A stretch of DNA of 20,089 nt from Candidatus Woesearchaeota archaeon (lineage in GTDB: Archaea > Nanobdellota > Nanobdellia > Woesearchaeales > UBA10200): contig JAGVZX010000002.1 of the NCBI GenBank assembly GCA_018302185.1, positions 1-20,089 on the forward strand, given 5' to 3'. The notes beneath the pieces are model-generated. The model was not told the origin of the DNA, did not search any database, and saw only the letters and a list, made by a program, of their open reading frames with translations. Shown one piece after another: positions 1 to 8,000 of the stretch. The stretch's first letter is position 1. Each line of letters opens with the position of its first letter. Made by a program: the position numbers and the translations under genes.

Positions 1-540
1 TTTTGGGACAATAATAACATTTGAAGCTATCTTATGGCCGTTGGCTTCTTTCAAGAATCCGTGCTCTTTGTAGCCTTTCTCTTTTCTTCCGTATAAAGCT
101 CTTGTCAGATTAAAATAAATTTTCTTTTTCTTAGGCAGCTGAAAAGTGAATAAAACTTTTCGTGTAGCGGGCAATATTTCCGGCTTTTTGGAATAGAGCA
201 AAATCCCTTCAGCTAAGATGCTTGTCTTTAGCTCCCATCTCATGAATTCCCCTGCTTCAATTGAAATATTATTAGTAAACCTTAAAATTTCCCACTTTTT
301 ATAATCATCTGACACATAGAATTTTGATAGAGATGAGTTACTTATAGCTTTAACATTATTTTCATAGGAAGGATCACAATCAATAAAAACATCTATATCG
401 CTCTCTTTTAATAATTCTCCTCTGACTGCAGAGCCATATAAATATATAGAATTGACCTTGTCTCTAATATCATTCTGCAAAAAGATAAAGCTAAGCGCAT
501 TCTGCACATAAGCGATTGCTTTCAATGTCTGCTTGTCCAT
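1..540 (-). CDS. MNT-type nucleotidyltransferase, likely antitoxin of a HEPN/MNT pair (3' end outside window)
   Basis: I translated this frame by hand from an ATG at 540-538. It stays open for 180 codons to the window edge, so the C-terminus is missing. Residues 36-37 (GS) followed by SDIDVFID, with acidic residues D48 and D50, form the nucleotidyltransferase motif G-S-x(n)-D-x-D of the pol-beta/MNT superfamily. These residues bind metal and nucleotide. In HEPN/MNT toxin-antitoxin modules the MNT protein neutralises the HEPN partner, in studied cases by transferring AMP to it. A basic KKKK stretch and an ALYGRK motif near residue 150 resemble archaeal members I recall. The start lies one base after the stop of the HEPN gene, so the two are almost certainly co-transcribed and perhaps translationally coupled. 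A purine-rich GAGGAG stands 10 bases upstream of the ATG. Antitoxin function is inferred from the motif and the neighbour. Confidence 0.85.
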   Translation of the reverse strand, partial: MDKQTLKAIAYVQNALSFIFLQNDIRDKVNSIYLYGSAVRGELLKESDIDVFIDCDPSYENNVKAISNSSLSKFYVSDDYKKWEILRFTNNISIEAGEFMRWELKTSILAEGILLYSKKPEILPATRKVLFTFQLPKKKKIYFNLTRALYGRKEKGYKEHGFLKEANGHKIASNVIIVPK

Positions 541-541
541 C

Positions 542-973
542 TTATTCTATCTCCTCTCCCAATTCATCTAATTTTTCCTTTATTATAATATGCAGCTTCT
601 CAAATGTGTTATAGACTTCTGTCAATGCTATACTGCTTGGTTTTCCATAGATAAGCGTGTTTCTTTTCTCTTCTATAATATACATCAATGACAAGATCTT
701 ATCTTTGTCTGGAAAATCAACCCGTAGTTTTCTTTCCGCGAGAGGCAATACTTTTTGCTCTGGCTTTGGCGCCTTGAACCATTCATGCTTTAGTATTGTG
801 CCGACTGTAATCTTTCCTAAAGCATGCAGATATAGCTCTATCAGAGAGATTGAGCATGCAGACACATGCAAGCCTATAGTTGATGGTCTTTTTTCTATGC
901 CTATAACTATTGCGTCCTGTATCTCCTGCAGATGTTCCTTTATATGTTCCTTGTGTGTTTGTATGGATGTCAT
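542..973 (-). CDS. HEPN-domain protein, likely toxin of a HEPN/MNT pair
   Basis: A 143-residue, mostly helical protein. The pattern TIGLHVSACSISLIELYLH, then ILKHEWFK, then FPDKDKILSLMYIIEEKRN, then LIYGKP, matches small archaeal HEPN proteins encoded beside nucleotidyltransferases, as I recall them. HEPN proteins are commonly RNases with an R-x4-6-H active site. Here R104-N105 is followed at the histidine position by Y109 (RNTLIYG), so either tyrosine substitutes for histidine or catalysis is lost. I chose the ATG at 973 (MTSIQTHKEH) over an in-frame ATG at 1060, because the longer form would read through the TATA box and operator-like repeats. The stop is one base from the start of the nucleotidyltransferase. 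Toxin activity is inferred from context and was not read from catalytic residues. Confidence 0.8.
   Translation of the reverse strand: MTSIQTHKEHIKEHLQEIQDAIVIGIEKRPSTIGLHVSACSISLIELYLHALGKITVGTILKHEWFKAPKPEQKVLPLAERKLRVDFPDKDKILSLMYIIEEKRNTLIYGKPSSIALTEVYNTFEKLHIIIKEKLDELGEEIE
551..558 (-). promoter_or_regulatory. Shine-Dalgarno site for the nucleotidyltransferase gene
   Basis: On the minus strand GAGAGGAG lies inside the last codons of the HEPN gene, ending 10 bases before the ATG at 540. It supports internal re-initiation on a bicistronic message and fixes the nucleotidyltransferase start. Confidence 0.6.
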
Positions 974-998
974 ATGCTGAGTATTGATCCGTGTTATA

Positions 999-1067
999 GG
1001 AAGAAAAGTTCCAATTATATATAAATTTTTCGGAACTAAAGTACCTATTTTAGGATACAAAGGTTCC
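999..1067. promoter_or_regulatory. Three operator-like repeats bracketing the TATA box
   Basis: On the plus strand, three related boxes occur: GGAAGAAAAGTTCC (999-1012), GGAACTAAAGTACC (1032-1045) and GGATACAAAGGTTCC (1053-1067). Each begins GGA and ends CC around an A-rich core, and each is a partial dyad. They sit at 33- and 21-base intervals, close to whole helical turns, so all would lie on one DNA face. The first covers the predicted transcription start and the second abuts the BRE. This arrangement suits a repressor site, possibly autoregulation by the pair it controls. The binding protein is unknown. Confidence 0.5.
1013..1030 (-). promoter_or_regulatory. Archaeal BRE/TATA promoter of the HEPN-nucleotidyltransferase operon
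   Basis: The minus strand reads GAAAAATTTATATATAATT here. This is an A-rich BRE followed by a consensus archaeal TATA box. The TATA centre is near 1022, placing a start of transcription around 996-1000 and a leader of about 25 bases before the ATG at 973. It is one of the clearest archaeal signals in the window and argues against the upstream ATG at 1060. Confidence 0.75.
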
Positions 1068-1083
1068 TAGTAATTATATAGGT

Positions 1084-1126
1084 AAAAAATAACGGAATTA
1101 ACTGCACTCGCTTCAAAATAAGAAAA
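1084..1126 (-). terminator. T-rich tracts after the membrane protein gene
   Basis: Just beyond the stop at 1136 the minus strand runs through TTTTCTTATTTT (1115-1126) and then TTTTTT (1084-1089). Archaeal RNA polymerase terminates at such T-runs without needing a hairpin. They lie between this gene and the promoter of the HEPN operon, as expected for separate transcription units. Confidence 0.4.
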
Positions 1127-1135
1127 GAGGATAAC

Positions 1136-1894
1136 CTACTTGCCCAGCTCAAGCTCGATCTGCGCGATCCTCAGCTCATATATTGCGTCTTTCAGCAAGC
1201 CATCGCATTTTTCAATGCCTGCAACAAGATCATTGACAACATTTTGGTCAAAGCTTTCTTTCTTGTATGTGCATTCCATCTCCAGATCCTGGAACAGGTC
1301 TTTTATCTCTTTTGGCTCATTGACGCTAAAACTCTTAAATTTCTTCCTGATAATGCAGCTGTTTTCTTCATCGCTTTTTTTTGCAGATGAAAATCCGATA
1401 ACGCTGCCTTCAAGCTCCTGCTCATAAACCGCATCATTGCATCTTTTCGCTTCTGCCAAAAAACAGCTTTTATCGTTTCCGCAATCTTTGATAGTGAATG
1501 TTCTTGATAAATCATCTGCTTGGCTGCCATCATCAGTTTCATCTGCAGGATAAAGCATTGCCACAAATGCTAAGACCAATACTGCTGCCAGTACTGCATA
1601 TCCCCATCTTGGGATCTTGCTGAAATAATTCTTATAGCTCTCTAATCCAGATGCAACCAGCTTTTTTTCTATCTCTCTAAATTTTTCCTGCAGCTCTGGC
1701 TCCAGTTTTAAGCCTAGCTCGGTATAGCTTTTTTCAATAAGGTCCTTGTCATATCCTTGATCCAATAGAAACTTCTTGAGATAGCTTGGAGCATATCCGC
1801 TGTTAAGATACTTTTGAATATATCTCTTGAGCTTATCTTTAGAGATCTTCCTGACAACAGATGATGCCTTTAGTTCTTTCTGATTATTTGCCAT
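1136..1894 (-). CDS. Single-pass membrane protein with helical cytoplasmic region and cysteine-containing outer domain
   Basis: A 252-residue protein without a cleavable signal peptide. Residues 15-60 are lysine-rich and helical, with a repeated pattern of hydrophobic turns ending in GY (LNSGY at 30-34, LDQGY at 44-48). I recall similar regions at the N-termini of many DPANN-type membrane proteins. One hydrophobic segment spans about 97-115 (YAVLAAVLVLAFVAMLY). The region after it is acidic and holds six cysteines (138, 144, 152, 180, 208, 230), an even number compatible with disulfides outside the membrane. Basic residues before the helix and acidic ones after it fit an N-in, C-out topology. 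A GAGG lies only three bases before the ATG at 1894, so it is a poor ribosome site. It is on the same strand as the giant gene but has its own promoter. Function unknown. Confidence 0.8.
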   Translation of the reverse strand: MANNQKELKASSVVRKISKDKLKRYIQKYLNSGYAPSYLKKFLLDQGYDKDLIEKSYTELGLKLEPELQEKFREIEKKLVASGLESYKNYFSKIPRWGYAVLAAVLVLAFVAMLYPADETDDGSQADDLSRTFTIKDCGNDKSCFLAEAKRCNDAVYEQELEGSVIGFSSAKKSDEENSCIIRKKFKSFSVNEPKEIKDLFQDLEMECTYKKESFDQNVVNDLVAGIEKCDGLLKDAIYELRIAQIELELGK

Positions 1895-1952
1895 TTTCCT
1901 CTTTTGATAATAATCACTTTTTTATCTGCTAATTTAACTCTAAAATATTTAT

Positions 1953-1967
1953 CAATATAAATGTTTC
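1953..1967 (-). promoter_or_regulatory. Archaeal BRE/TATA promoter of the membrane protein gene
   Basis: The minus strand reads GAAACATTTATATTG, a BRE-like GAAAC followed by a TATA-like element centred near 1958. It lies about 60 bases upstream of the ATG at 1894 and predicts a leader of roughly 35-40 bases. The second AT-rich stretch at 1942-1950 is a weaker alternative. Confidence 0.6.
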
Positions 1968-1989
1968 TTTTCTATCCACACGCTTTTCT

Positions 1990-2007
1990 ATTGAATTTTA
2001 TTTCAAT
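1990..2007. other. Small AT-rich inverted repeat downstream of the giant gene
   Basis: ATTGAA (1990-1995) and TTCAAT (2002-2007) form a six-pair stem with a six-base loop, in the 130-base gap 1895-2024. No T-run follows it on the minus strand, so it is not a standard intrinsic terminator. It might protect the 3' end of the long message or be chance in AT-rich DNA. Confidence 0.25.
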
Positions 2008-2024
2008 TAATTAACACCTATCTT

Positions 2025-5000
2025 TTAACTTTCTTGCTCTGGGATTATGCAGCAGACAGTTGCCTGCCCACATTCTGCTTTTATGGAATAGATCTCCGGT
2101 AATGCGCATCCTTCTTTGCATTGGCTTGGCTGGCATACCCTGTTATTTGCATCAACCTGCTCTGGCAGTATTTTGCCTGATTCCAATCCGGCAATAATCT
2201 TTTCACGTATTCTTGCATCTAAACTAGAAGCTTTAACCTCTTTTACAGCAGTTTCTTTTGCAGCCTTATTGCTGACAACAGCATTGACAACTATAGCATC
2301 TCCAGATGAGATAGACAATGCATTTCTAAGAGCATTTCTTGCTTCATCCGCATCCTTTGCTTTTGCTATCGCTGCAAGAAGCCCATCATCAATATCCCTA
2401 GGCTCAATCTTTCCTGACCTGATATCTGCAACCAGCAGCCCTTTCATGTTCTGGCTTAAAGAAGATGATTCTTGTATCTTTTTCATTGCAGCTTCAAGCT
2501 GCTCCAGATATATCCTCTGAGCTGCTTTCACCTTATCGCATTCTTCTGTCGTGTAGGTAAGGCACATTATGCCGACAAATAGCATGTCTGCCTTTGCCAG
2601 ATTTCTTCTTTGAGATAAAGGCATGTTATTAAATGCTACGACTCCTCCTGCAGCAGCCAATCTTTTCTTTCTAGCATTTCTTTCATCAGCTGATTCTGAT
2701 TTTAATATATCATCAAGCCTTAAAATTTTACTTGGTTTCTGTGCAGTTGGCTGTATCTCTTCACTTGCAGATTTTTCATCAACAAGCTCTTTTGAATCTG
2801 GTACTTTATCTTGCTCTGCTTTCTTTCTCGCTTCCTCTTCCAGTGATCTGGCATTTTTTTCATCAGCTTTTTTCCTTGCATCAACAGCTTTTTTTAATTC
2901 AACAAATGGCAATCTCTCTTTCTCAAGCGCTGCTTTTTTTGCCCTTGCTGCATCAAGCTCTTTGCTTGTTTGCTCCTCTAATTTCTTTGCCTGCGCAAAT
3001 TCTTCTGTTCCGCCTCTTGCCTGCTGCCTTGCTTTTATCCTTATATTCAGCTCTGCTTCCAATTCAGGAACTTTAATCTCTAAATCAGAAAGCTCATTTT
3101 CAATTGTTTTTATTCTCTCATCCAATGCTCTAGCATCAGGCTTTTTTGTGTTTAGAACATAATCAGCTTTGGCTTTTGCCTGCGCAACATCATCTTTCGC
3201 ATTATTTCTCAGCTCTATTATAATATTAGTCAAAGCTGCGCTTCTTCCTATATCTGGATCAGCATCCATGCCAGCGCTTAATGCATCTCTTATGGCTACT
3301 AATTCTTTCTCAGTTATCGTCTCAAGGGAATTTTGCGCTTGCTGAATCCTTCCAGCGATTACATCTGCTTTTGCACTGTATTTATTGCTATCAGATGCTT
3401 CTGTGCCATCTATTTTCATAAACTCTTTTTGGATATCAGCTATAAGCTTTGCTCTTGCCTCTGCTTGCGAGACTGCATCATTTGCTTTTGCCAGCTCTGC
3501 TGCAATCTTTACAGCTTCTTCCTGCCTTACTAGTTCTTCCTGTCTTTTCTTCTGCTCTTCCAGTTTTGATGCTTCCTGCAGCTCAGCGCTTAATGCAGCA
3601 AGTTTTCTTTGAAGCTGTATCTTTTTCTGAACAGCATCTTTCCTGTCCTCAAATGCTTTATCACGTTTTTCTACTGCTTCTCTTGCTACAATTGATCCCT
3701 CATCACTAGCTGCTGCAGATGAATCTGCAAGCACTTGCGCGCTTTCAAACTCATAAGTTAATCTTTTTATCTCAGCATCTGCATTTTCTATCTCTCTATC
3801 TATGCCCTCTATCTCTTTTTGTATATTTTCTTTCGTTTTTGTTTGCGGTGCAACATCAATATTTCTTGCGCTGATATCTTGTGAACTACCAGGCGAATTT
3901 TGTGCAACTGCACCAACATAATCTCCCATGTCAGAAGAGATTGGTGCGCGAACATTGCTTTCAGTTGGTTTTGCTGTTGTACTTAATTTCGCAGCTTGTC
4001 TTGCATTTTCAACTTTTGCTTTAAGATCATCCAATGCTCTTCTTAACTCAGCAGCTCCTATCTCACCTTTATTTATACCATTTAACGCAAACGTAAGGCT
4101 TTCAATCGCTTCAACATAATTCTGTGCTTCAATCTCAATAAAGCTCTGCTGTGTCCCTTCCACGACATCATCAATCTCGCTTCTGATCAGTTTTCTTGCT
4201 CCTTCTAAATTGCCTTCAGCAATTAATTTTTTAACTCTTCCTATTAACAAAATGCAGTCACTGCATTTATTTTGCCTGTTATTATCTGTCAAGAATACAG
4301 GGATTTCAGCTGCTGCTTTTTCTTTCGCTGCTTTGATATCTTCAGGAGTCAGGGGAGCAGTAGTATCCCTAAAATCATCATCTACTCCTAAAAGAGCTGC
4401 CTCTAACAGGTCAAGGTCTGCATCATCAATGCTGCTTCCTGGAGTTTCTGATCCGAGCTCATCGCTCTCTGCAGAATCTTCAACTGTGCCGACTGTCATC
4501 GTTAAAGTACGGTCTACCCCTTCTATCTTATCTGCAATCTTAAGCAGCTTTTTGCCAAGCTCTGAGCGTATCTTCATCTTGCCAAACAATGCATCGCGTT
4601 TTTCTGAATCTGAATACCCTATTAATGATTCTCCCGTATAAATATTGTATTTATCATATCTCCAGTCAAATGATTCAAGGTCCAATATCGCCTCTTTTAT
4701 CTCAGCACTTGAAATTTTTTCGCCTCTTGCAGATCTTTCAAAGAGGTTATTTTCCTGCTCACTTGGTATCACGCCTACTATCGCCTGTATCCCCTTCTCA
4801 GAGATTCCCAGGCCTCGGAGATAATCGATCTTATCAGCGATTGTCTTTTGTTTCTCTAACTGCTTTTTAAGATTGCCTGGGTTTTTAAAATACCTTATCA
4901 ACTTTGCAACATCTCCAGAACCAATACCTGATGCCGGAACACCTAATATCTTCAGGGCATCCATGAACACCCTCTGCTGCGCATCAGTATACATCATGCC

Positions 5001-8000
5001 GAAATAGCTTTTAGATTCACTGCTATAAGCGCCTTCTGCATCTTTGAAGGATCCAATGGCTTTATCTGAATACTCCAAAGCTTTTTGCTTATCGCCATCC
5101 TTATTGGCTTCCTTTGCTTTTGTAGTGTAAAATCCCGAATATGCAATCGCCTTTCCCATGATGTATCTTGCAGCATCCTGTTCAGCAATCGCCTGTTCTG
5201 CTTTGCTTAATCTAGTTTTATCAGAGCCTGTCTTGGCAGCAATCCCATAATCAAGCAATTTGAACTTTACCTTACCATTTTCCCTGACAATCTTTCCGTC
5301 TTTCATGACTACCATGATATTGTTTGGCTTTTCGTCACGGTGATAAATATTGATCCCATGCAGCCCTTCCATAACATCATCCAGCTGAGCATATCCGTCA
5401 TGCAGATCCTGCTCAGTAAATTCTCCGCCTTCATCTTTAATCATGCTGTCCAAAGTATTGCCTTCTACAAACTCCTGAAGATATGCCCTTGCTGGACCCT
5501 CTAAATTTTTAAGTGAACCTAAGAATCTTGCTATGGCTTGCTCACTAGTCTCTCCTTTCCGCTTTTTTGTGATAGTGTCAATCGCTTCCTGCGGCAACAG
5601 TTTTTTTTCGAAAATTGCCCTGAAGAAATCTGCTGGATCTGGATTTACATCTTCAAGAACTTCACCATATGCCTGAGGGATAGCATCTGCAACCCGATCA
5701 TCAATGCTCGGATCTGCCTTAAATGATGTACGTATTTCATCAAGATTTCCTTTCTCAGCAACAATGCTCTGCCTGATACTACTCCATCCATTCATGCTAG
5801 GGATGCCTATCTTCAATACCCTGTTTTTTGGATTTCCCTGACGGTTTATCTTCTCACCATTGCTGTTGACTTCTGTGCTTATCACCTTAAATACTGCACC
5901 AAAGCCTCCAGAACTGAGAAACTCAAATCTTCTTTCATAATATTTATCCCCAATTTTCCAATATTTTTTTCCGTTTATTACAGTCTTGCCGTCATCTGGA
6001 CTAAGAAGCTCCTCTAATGATGTCATTCTTACAGCGACTTCTCCAGGCTTCGGTGAAACAGGCCTGCCTGGCTGGGAATAGACAGTCTTAAATTTACGGA
6101 TACCGAACCCTTCATCAGCACTGTCCTGTTTATCAGGATTATCTGCTAGACCATCTGCTGCCATCTCTTCTGCAACAATCTCTTCAAGCAGATTTTCAAA
6201 ACCCTCTCCAATCTTTGTTGTCGAGACCAGATCTCCGAATTGCTCAGGGACAGATGGTGCAGATCCTTCTTCAGCAGCAGACTGAGATAATTGCTGAGGA
6301 GATTCTGCTCTTGCATCTGATACAGTCTCCGCTTTCTTTGCTTGTTCTAATCTAGCAGCTTCCTCTTTAGCTAATCTGGCTTCTTCAGCTTTCTTTGCAG
6401 CTTCCTCTCTTGCTTTCTGTTCTGCAGCGGCAATATTTTTTGTATTCTGTATAATTAATTCACTAATTATCCCATCAATAATTTTAATGTCCAAACCAGA
6501 ACTCACTAATCTTGTCCTAATGTTGGCAATTTCTCCACCCTCTCCAATAGTCAAAATTCCTGCTTTGTTGAAAACTTTGTCAAATTGCGCAAATACTTGT
6601 TGGTTAGCTAATTGTCCTGCAACCTGCTCACTCAATACATCAACTTTCACCTCTGAAATATATTGGTAGACTATATTGCCTGATCTGTCTTTTGTTATAA
6701 TTTCTCCTTTGAACACATTTACTCTTGGCTGCCCAAAGTTTAACTGGAATCCTAGCGATCCAGCTAAGAATTTTGCCATAGTCGGCTCCCAAGTTTGAAC
6801 CCAACCGCGAGCATTATCTAATGCCTCTGCAGCTATTAATGCATTGTCAGAGCTTAAGCCTTGCTCTTGGAATATTTTTTGCATCTCTGCAACTGATTTT
6901 AGGACCCATTTATTATTAATATCAACGTATAAGATGCTTCTCAATTGCTTAATTACCTCAGCTACCGGCTTGCTCGTATCAATCTTAACTCCGAGCTTTT
7001 TAAGCTGTTTTGCAGTTAGCAACACATCATTCTCAAATTCCTGCCTTAATAAAGCTGCTAACGCAAGGTCTTCTTGTGCTGTATATCCAACATCTGCCTG
7101 CCCTAAAGCCCTTGCTCCAACGGTTGCAGAAAATAGTTTCTTTAATGAAGCTCTAGTCTTATCATCTATCTGCTTATTTTGCTTTATGTCTGCGATTGCA
7201 TTTTCTATTGCATCCACATATGATTTTGCTAAGCCGCTGTCTCTTAATCTTTTTAATACAACATTAACATCAACAGGTTGTTCTTTACCATTAACTAATT
7301 CAATCAATCCTTCACTTGCAGGTTTGTTATTCAGCAGATTATTGACAACATCTGTTAAGATGACATATTCTTTTGGAGTGAATCTTGCTTTATCTGGCCT
7401 GAATACAGTTGCCTCGATCCTTAACTGCAATGCTTCGATATCTTCCTGGGTTAATCCTTGCTGCCTTAATGATTCTAAGAAACTCTGCCCTCTCAATTCA
7501 TGGCCAGTTGCAATCGGAGGCTTTTCGCCTGTAACTGTACTGCTTGCTTCTCTTAATCCTTCAAATCCTTCCAATTCAACATACCCTATATCATGAGTTA
7601 ATGCTGCAAGAATGTCCAAGTCCTGTTCACGACTGATTTCGTCTGCACTCAATAATTGCTTTGCAGCAGCATTCTCAGAATAGAATTTATTTATTTTTGT
7701 TTTTACATCATTGACAACATTGTTCCAATGCACTATGCTGTGATATCTAACTTCCCTGTTTTCTGCTTTCAGCTGGTCATTTACAAATCCGGAAATTCCA
7801 GCTGCTAATGCTGTCTCTGCAGCTTTTCTTATTTGAGGATTCTTTATCTCTGAATTTATCTGCCTTAATTGCTTTACAGCATTAGAATTCTCAACAGAAG
7901 CTGTTAATAACGGCTTCATTAAGGCCTTGACTTCAGCATCTGGCAATCCATTCTCTCTTAATCTCTTGTCTACTCTCTCAAGCTCTTCTGCTGTTACAGA

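Noticed and set aside
974..1060. N-terminal extension of the HEPN protein to an ATG at 1060
   Set aside because: The extra 29 codons coincide with a consensus TATA box and repeated operator-like boxes; the added residues look like translated repeats.
1303..1566. 87-codon minus-strand frame inside the membrane protein gene
   Set aside because: It overlaps a convincing gene in another frame and shows no domain or start signal of its own.
1990..2007. Intrinsic terminator for the giant gene
   Set aside because: The six-pair stem is weak and no T-run follows on the transcribed strand. Kept only as a low-confidence inverted repeat.
2782..3850. SMC/Rad50-type ATPase suggested by the long coiled coils
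   Set aside because: I found no Walker A, Walker B or signature motif anywhere in the giant protein; the coiled coils are only structural similarity.
6844..7596. Plus-strand reading frame of 250 codons
   Set aside because: It lies opposite the HD domain region, whose motifs are clear on the minus strand. Its Ser/Leu/Thr/Cys-rich composition is typical of an antisense shadow.
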